Shown one piece after another: positions 13,721 through 15,635 of a DNA stretch of 15,635 bases. The stretch comes from SP202 sp036339395 (GTDB lineage Bacteria > Planctomycetota > Phycisphaerae > Phycisphaerales > SM1A02). Position numbers and translations under genes: made by a program. The stretch lies in the NCBI GenBank assembly GCA_036339395.1, contig JAYZBD010000034.1:1-15635 (forward strand). Reading direction: 5' to 3'. The notes under the pieces were generated by a model. That model was not told the DNA's origin, searched no databases, and worked only from the letters and a program-made list of their open reading frames with translations. Position 1 is the stretch's first letter; every line of letters begins with the position of its first letter.

Positions 13721-14674
13721 ATGACCACGACTCCCCGACCCACCATATTCGTCCTTGGACCAACGGCAGGCGGAAAGACCGAACTTTCCATCGAGCTCGC
13801 CCACCGCCTCCCCGGTGGAGGAGCATGCTGCTGCGCCGATTCAATGCAGGTCTACAGGGGCATGGACATCGGAACTGCAAAGCCCAATTCCAGGGAACAG
13901 GCCGCTGCACCCCACCACCTGATCGACCTTGTCGATCCAGGCGCCTCGTTCTCCGTCGATGACTGGCTCAGCCACGCGCGACCCTGCGTCGACAACATCA
14001 AGGAAGGAAACAGCTGGCCGATTCTCGTTGGCGGAACCAACCTCTACATCCAGGCCTACCTCGGCGGTTTCATGGAGGGGCCCGAGCCGGACGAGTCGCT
14101 TCGTGCAGACCTTGCTGAAGTCGACCCTGGAGAACTCCGCAGGGAACTGGAGCGAATCGATCCAGCTGCAGCTGAACGCATTCACCCGAATGATCGCCGA
14201 CGCACCGTGCGGGCCATCGAGGTCTTTCGACTTACAGGGCGGACCATCAGCGAGATGCAGGTGCAATGGGCCAGTGCCGATGCGAACGCGGACGTCCTGA
14301 TCATCGGCCTCAACTGGCCGGTGGATGTCATCAACAGGAGGATCAACGCACGTGTCGGACGAATGATGGAATCGGGCTTTCTCGACGAGGTTCAACGCCT
14401 CCACGAGGCGGGCTCCTTTGGAATTCAATCCCGCGAAGCACTTGGCTACAAGCAGTTGCTTGAGTGCATCGAGGGCCGATGCAGCCTCGAGGAGGCAGTT
14501 GAACAGATGAAGATCCTGACTCGGCGATTTGCCAAGCAGCAGAGGACCTGGCTGCGAAGATTCCAATATTTCTGGGAGGGGCACTGGATAGATGCAGCCG
14601 AAAAACCCACTGAAACCATTGCCAATGAAGCACTTGCGTTCATCGACTCCCACCATGCCGCACCCCCTTCTTGA
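13721..14674 (+). CDS. miaA: tRNA dimethylallyltransferase
   Basis: Transfers a dimethylallyl group to A37 of tRNAs that read codons beginning with U. 317 residues from the ATG at 13721. The P-loop GPTAGGKT (13-20), the catalytic-aspartate motif ADSMQVYRGMDIGTAKP (39-55, D40), HHLIDLVDPGASFSVDDW (65-82), GGTNLYI (104-110), HPNDRRRTVRAIEV (155-168), ALGYKQLLE (240-248) and the tRNA-binding RRFAKQQRTWLRRF (268-281) are all in place. The open frame extends far upstream through the antisense of pgk, but the family's N-terminus begins at this ATG. No ribosome-binding site is visible, consistent with a very short or absent leader. topA follows 175 bases downstream behind its own promoter. Confidence 0.96.
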   Translation: MTTTPRPTIFVLGPTAGGKTELSIELAHRLPGGGACCCADSMQVYRGMDIGTAKPNSREQAAAPHHLIDLVDPGASFSVDDWLSHARPCVDNIKEGNSWPILVGGTNLYIQAYLGGFMEGPEPDESLRADLAEVDPGELRRELERIDPAAAERIHPNDRRRTVRAIEVFRLTGRTISEMQVQWASADANADVLIIGLNWPVDVINRRINARVGRMMESGFLDEVQRLHEAGSFGIQSREALGYKQLLECIEGRCSLEEAVEQMKILTRRFAKQQRTWLRRFQYFWEGHWIDAAEKPTETIANEALAFIDSHHAAPPS

Positions 14675-14699
14675 CCCTGCAATCGAGACGCCTGGAGAG

Positions 14700-14717
14700 C
14701 ATGATCACATGATTTTT
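14700..14717 (+). terminator. Short hairpin plus T-tract after miaA (weak terminator candidate)
   Basis: CATG-ATCA-CATG followed by ATTTTT, 25 bases after the miaA stop. The stem is only four pairs, so by itself it would be a weak intrinsic terminator. Position and T-tract are the reasons for listing it. Confidence 0.25.
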
Positions 14718-14719
14718 CC

Positions 14720-14747
14720 TTGACAGCCTCCTCAAGGTCGATACAAA
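14720..14747 (+). promoter_or_regulatory. Probable sigma70-type promoter of topA
   Basis: A perfect TTGACA (14720-14725) is 16 bases from TACAAA (14742-14747, four of six). The predicted start is near 14754, which leaves a leader of about 96 bases. The layout (perfect -35, 16-base spacer, leader of about 95 bases) matches the mre-operon promoter in this window. Confidence 0.55.
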
Positions 14748-14849
14748 CACGCCGATCAGCAGGCAGTGAATCACTTCAATGACCGGGTTCATGCTGGGCA
14801 GAACCCCACCGGTCACCCTGGTGCAAGCAGACAGGAACCTGCAAGGAAC

Positions 14850-15635
14850 ATGGGCAAGCAACTCGTCATCGTGGAATCACCGGCGAAAGCCAAGACCATC
14901 AACCGGTACCTCGGGCCGGAATACGTGGTCGAGGCCTCCGTGGGTCACGTACGCGACCTGCCCAAGAGTGCCAAGGGGCAGCCCATTCCAGGCGTCGACA
15001 TCGAGAAGGATTTCACGCCCTCCTATGTCGTGTCACCTGGCAGTAAGAAAGTGATAGCGAACCTGAAGAAGCTCGCTAAGAACGCTGATGAAGTCTGGTT
15101 CGCAACGGACCTCGACCGAGAGGGTGAAGCAATCGCCTGGCACCTGGCCGAGGAGTTGAAGATCGATCCAGCAACAGCCAAGCGTGTCGTGTTCAACGCG
15201 ATCACGAAGGCGCAGATCGAGCAGGCCTTCGCCAACCCCCATGCAATCGACATGGACCGTGTCAATGCGCAGCAGACACGACGAATCGTCGATCGCATCG
15301 TTGGATACCAGGTATCCCCACTGCTCTGGAAACGTGTGGCAGGTGGACTCAGTGCAGGCCGGGTGCAATCCGTGGCCGTTCGGATGATCGTCGAACGCGA
15401 AAACCTGATCCGTGCCCACGTTCCCGACGAGGAATGGAAGGTCGAAGGCTTCTTCGCGATCGATCCGGCGAAACGCGCGGAGTTGGAAAGCGGGTGGGCA
15501 TCGCTGCACGAGGCGACCGATGACGACAAGCCGATTACGAAGAAGGAGCGGAACCGTTGGCTGGATGAGCAGAACGGGCTCGCCGCATCACTCGTTCAAC
15601 TCGACGGCTCGCAGTTCAACCTCTCGATCGGTGCG
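14850..15635 (+). CDS. topA: DNA topoisomerase I, N-terminal 262 residues (3' end beyond window)
   Basis: Type IA topoisomerase that relaxes negative supercoils. From the ATG at 14850 the frame is open to the right edge. The Toprim domain is evident: LVIVESPAKAKTI (5-17, catalytic E9), VGHVRDLPKS (31-40) and the metal-binding TDLDREGEAIAWHL (86-99, D87/D89/E91). NAQQTRRIVDRIVGYQVSPLLW (139-160) and GLSAGRVQSVAVRMIVERE (166-184) begin the next domain. The active-site tyrosine lies beyond the window. AAGGA just before the ATG is close for a ribosome-binding site; no other Met fits the family start. The gene is downstream of miaA on the same strand, behind a predicted promoter. Confidence 0.97.
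   Translation, partial: MGKQLVIVESPAKAKTINRYLGPEYVVEASVGHVRDLPKSAKGQPIPGVDIEKDFTPSYVVSPGSKKVIANLKKLAKNADEVWFATDLDREGEAIAWHLAEELKIDPATAKRVVFNAITKAQIEQAFANPHAIDMDRVNAQQTRRIVDRIVGYQVSPLLWKRVAGGLSAGRVQSVAVRMIVERENLIRAHVPDEEWKVEGFFAIDPAKRAELESGWASLHEATDDDKPITKKERNRWLDEQNGLAASLVQLDGSQFNLSIGA

Noticed and set aside
13841..14656. A 271-codon open frame on the minus strand.
   Set aside because: Antisense to miaA, which carries every family motif on the plus strand.
14675..14849. Possible small gene or RNA between miaA and topA.
   Set aside because: Only a weak hairpin/T-tract and a topA promoter can be supported; no coding frame with a ribosome-binding site and no tRNA-like fold was seen.

Overview
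This window is ordinary bacterial chromosome, densely packed. It comes from a bacterium with an outer membrane and lipoproteins, as shown by apolipoprotein N-acyltransferase and a predicted lipoprotein, and with MreB-based shape control. Base composition is moderately GC-rich. I see no mobile element, CRISPR array, tRNA or rRNA, and no gap longer than 175 bases. The set of protein types (a GlmU-like sugar nucleotidyltransferase/acyltransferase of the NTP_transf_4 type, HEAT-repeat lipoprotein, TlpA-type thioredoxin with a helical tail, mre genes preceded by a coiled-coil membrane protein) is what I would expect of an uncultured planctomycete of the Phycisphaerae type. That placement is inference from memory of families, not a search result.

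Layout. From the left edge to about 13.7 kb every gene lies on the minus strand, so transcription runs right to left. The order in transcription is: pgk; a secreted thioredoxin-like protein; rpe; accD, lnt and a HEAT-repeat lipoprotein (three genes that overlap by 14 bases at each junction); a strong sigma70-type promoter; a coiled-coil membrane protein with an MreC-like C-terminus; a 61-residue membrane protein; a second promoter with a palindrome; mreB, mreC and mreD; a GlmU-like bifunctional enzyme; and the first 552 codons of polA, cut by the window edge. At 13.7 kb the direction changes. miaA and then topA (cut by the right edge) are on the plus strand, and only 24 bases separate the start codons of pgk and miaA.

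How the genes work together. The 1-6.65 kb block looks like one cell-envelope operon: the Mre elongation scaffold, two uncharacterised membrane proteins that precede it, an enzyme probably making an activated amino sugar, and DNA polymerase I at the end. The 6.8-10.4 kb block links fatty-acid synthesis (AccD), lipoprotein maturation (Lnt) and a likely substrate lipoprotein of Lnt. The pgk/thioredoxin/rpe block contains central carbon metabolism genes around a periplasmic redox protein.

No defence system or wholly new multi-gene system is apparent. The parts most worth a second look are the two unnamed membrane proteins ahead of mreB, the palindrome-overlapped mreB promoter, the shared and possibly leaderless pgk/miaA promoter region, and the stem-loops in the accD leader.
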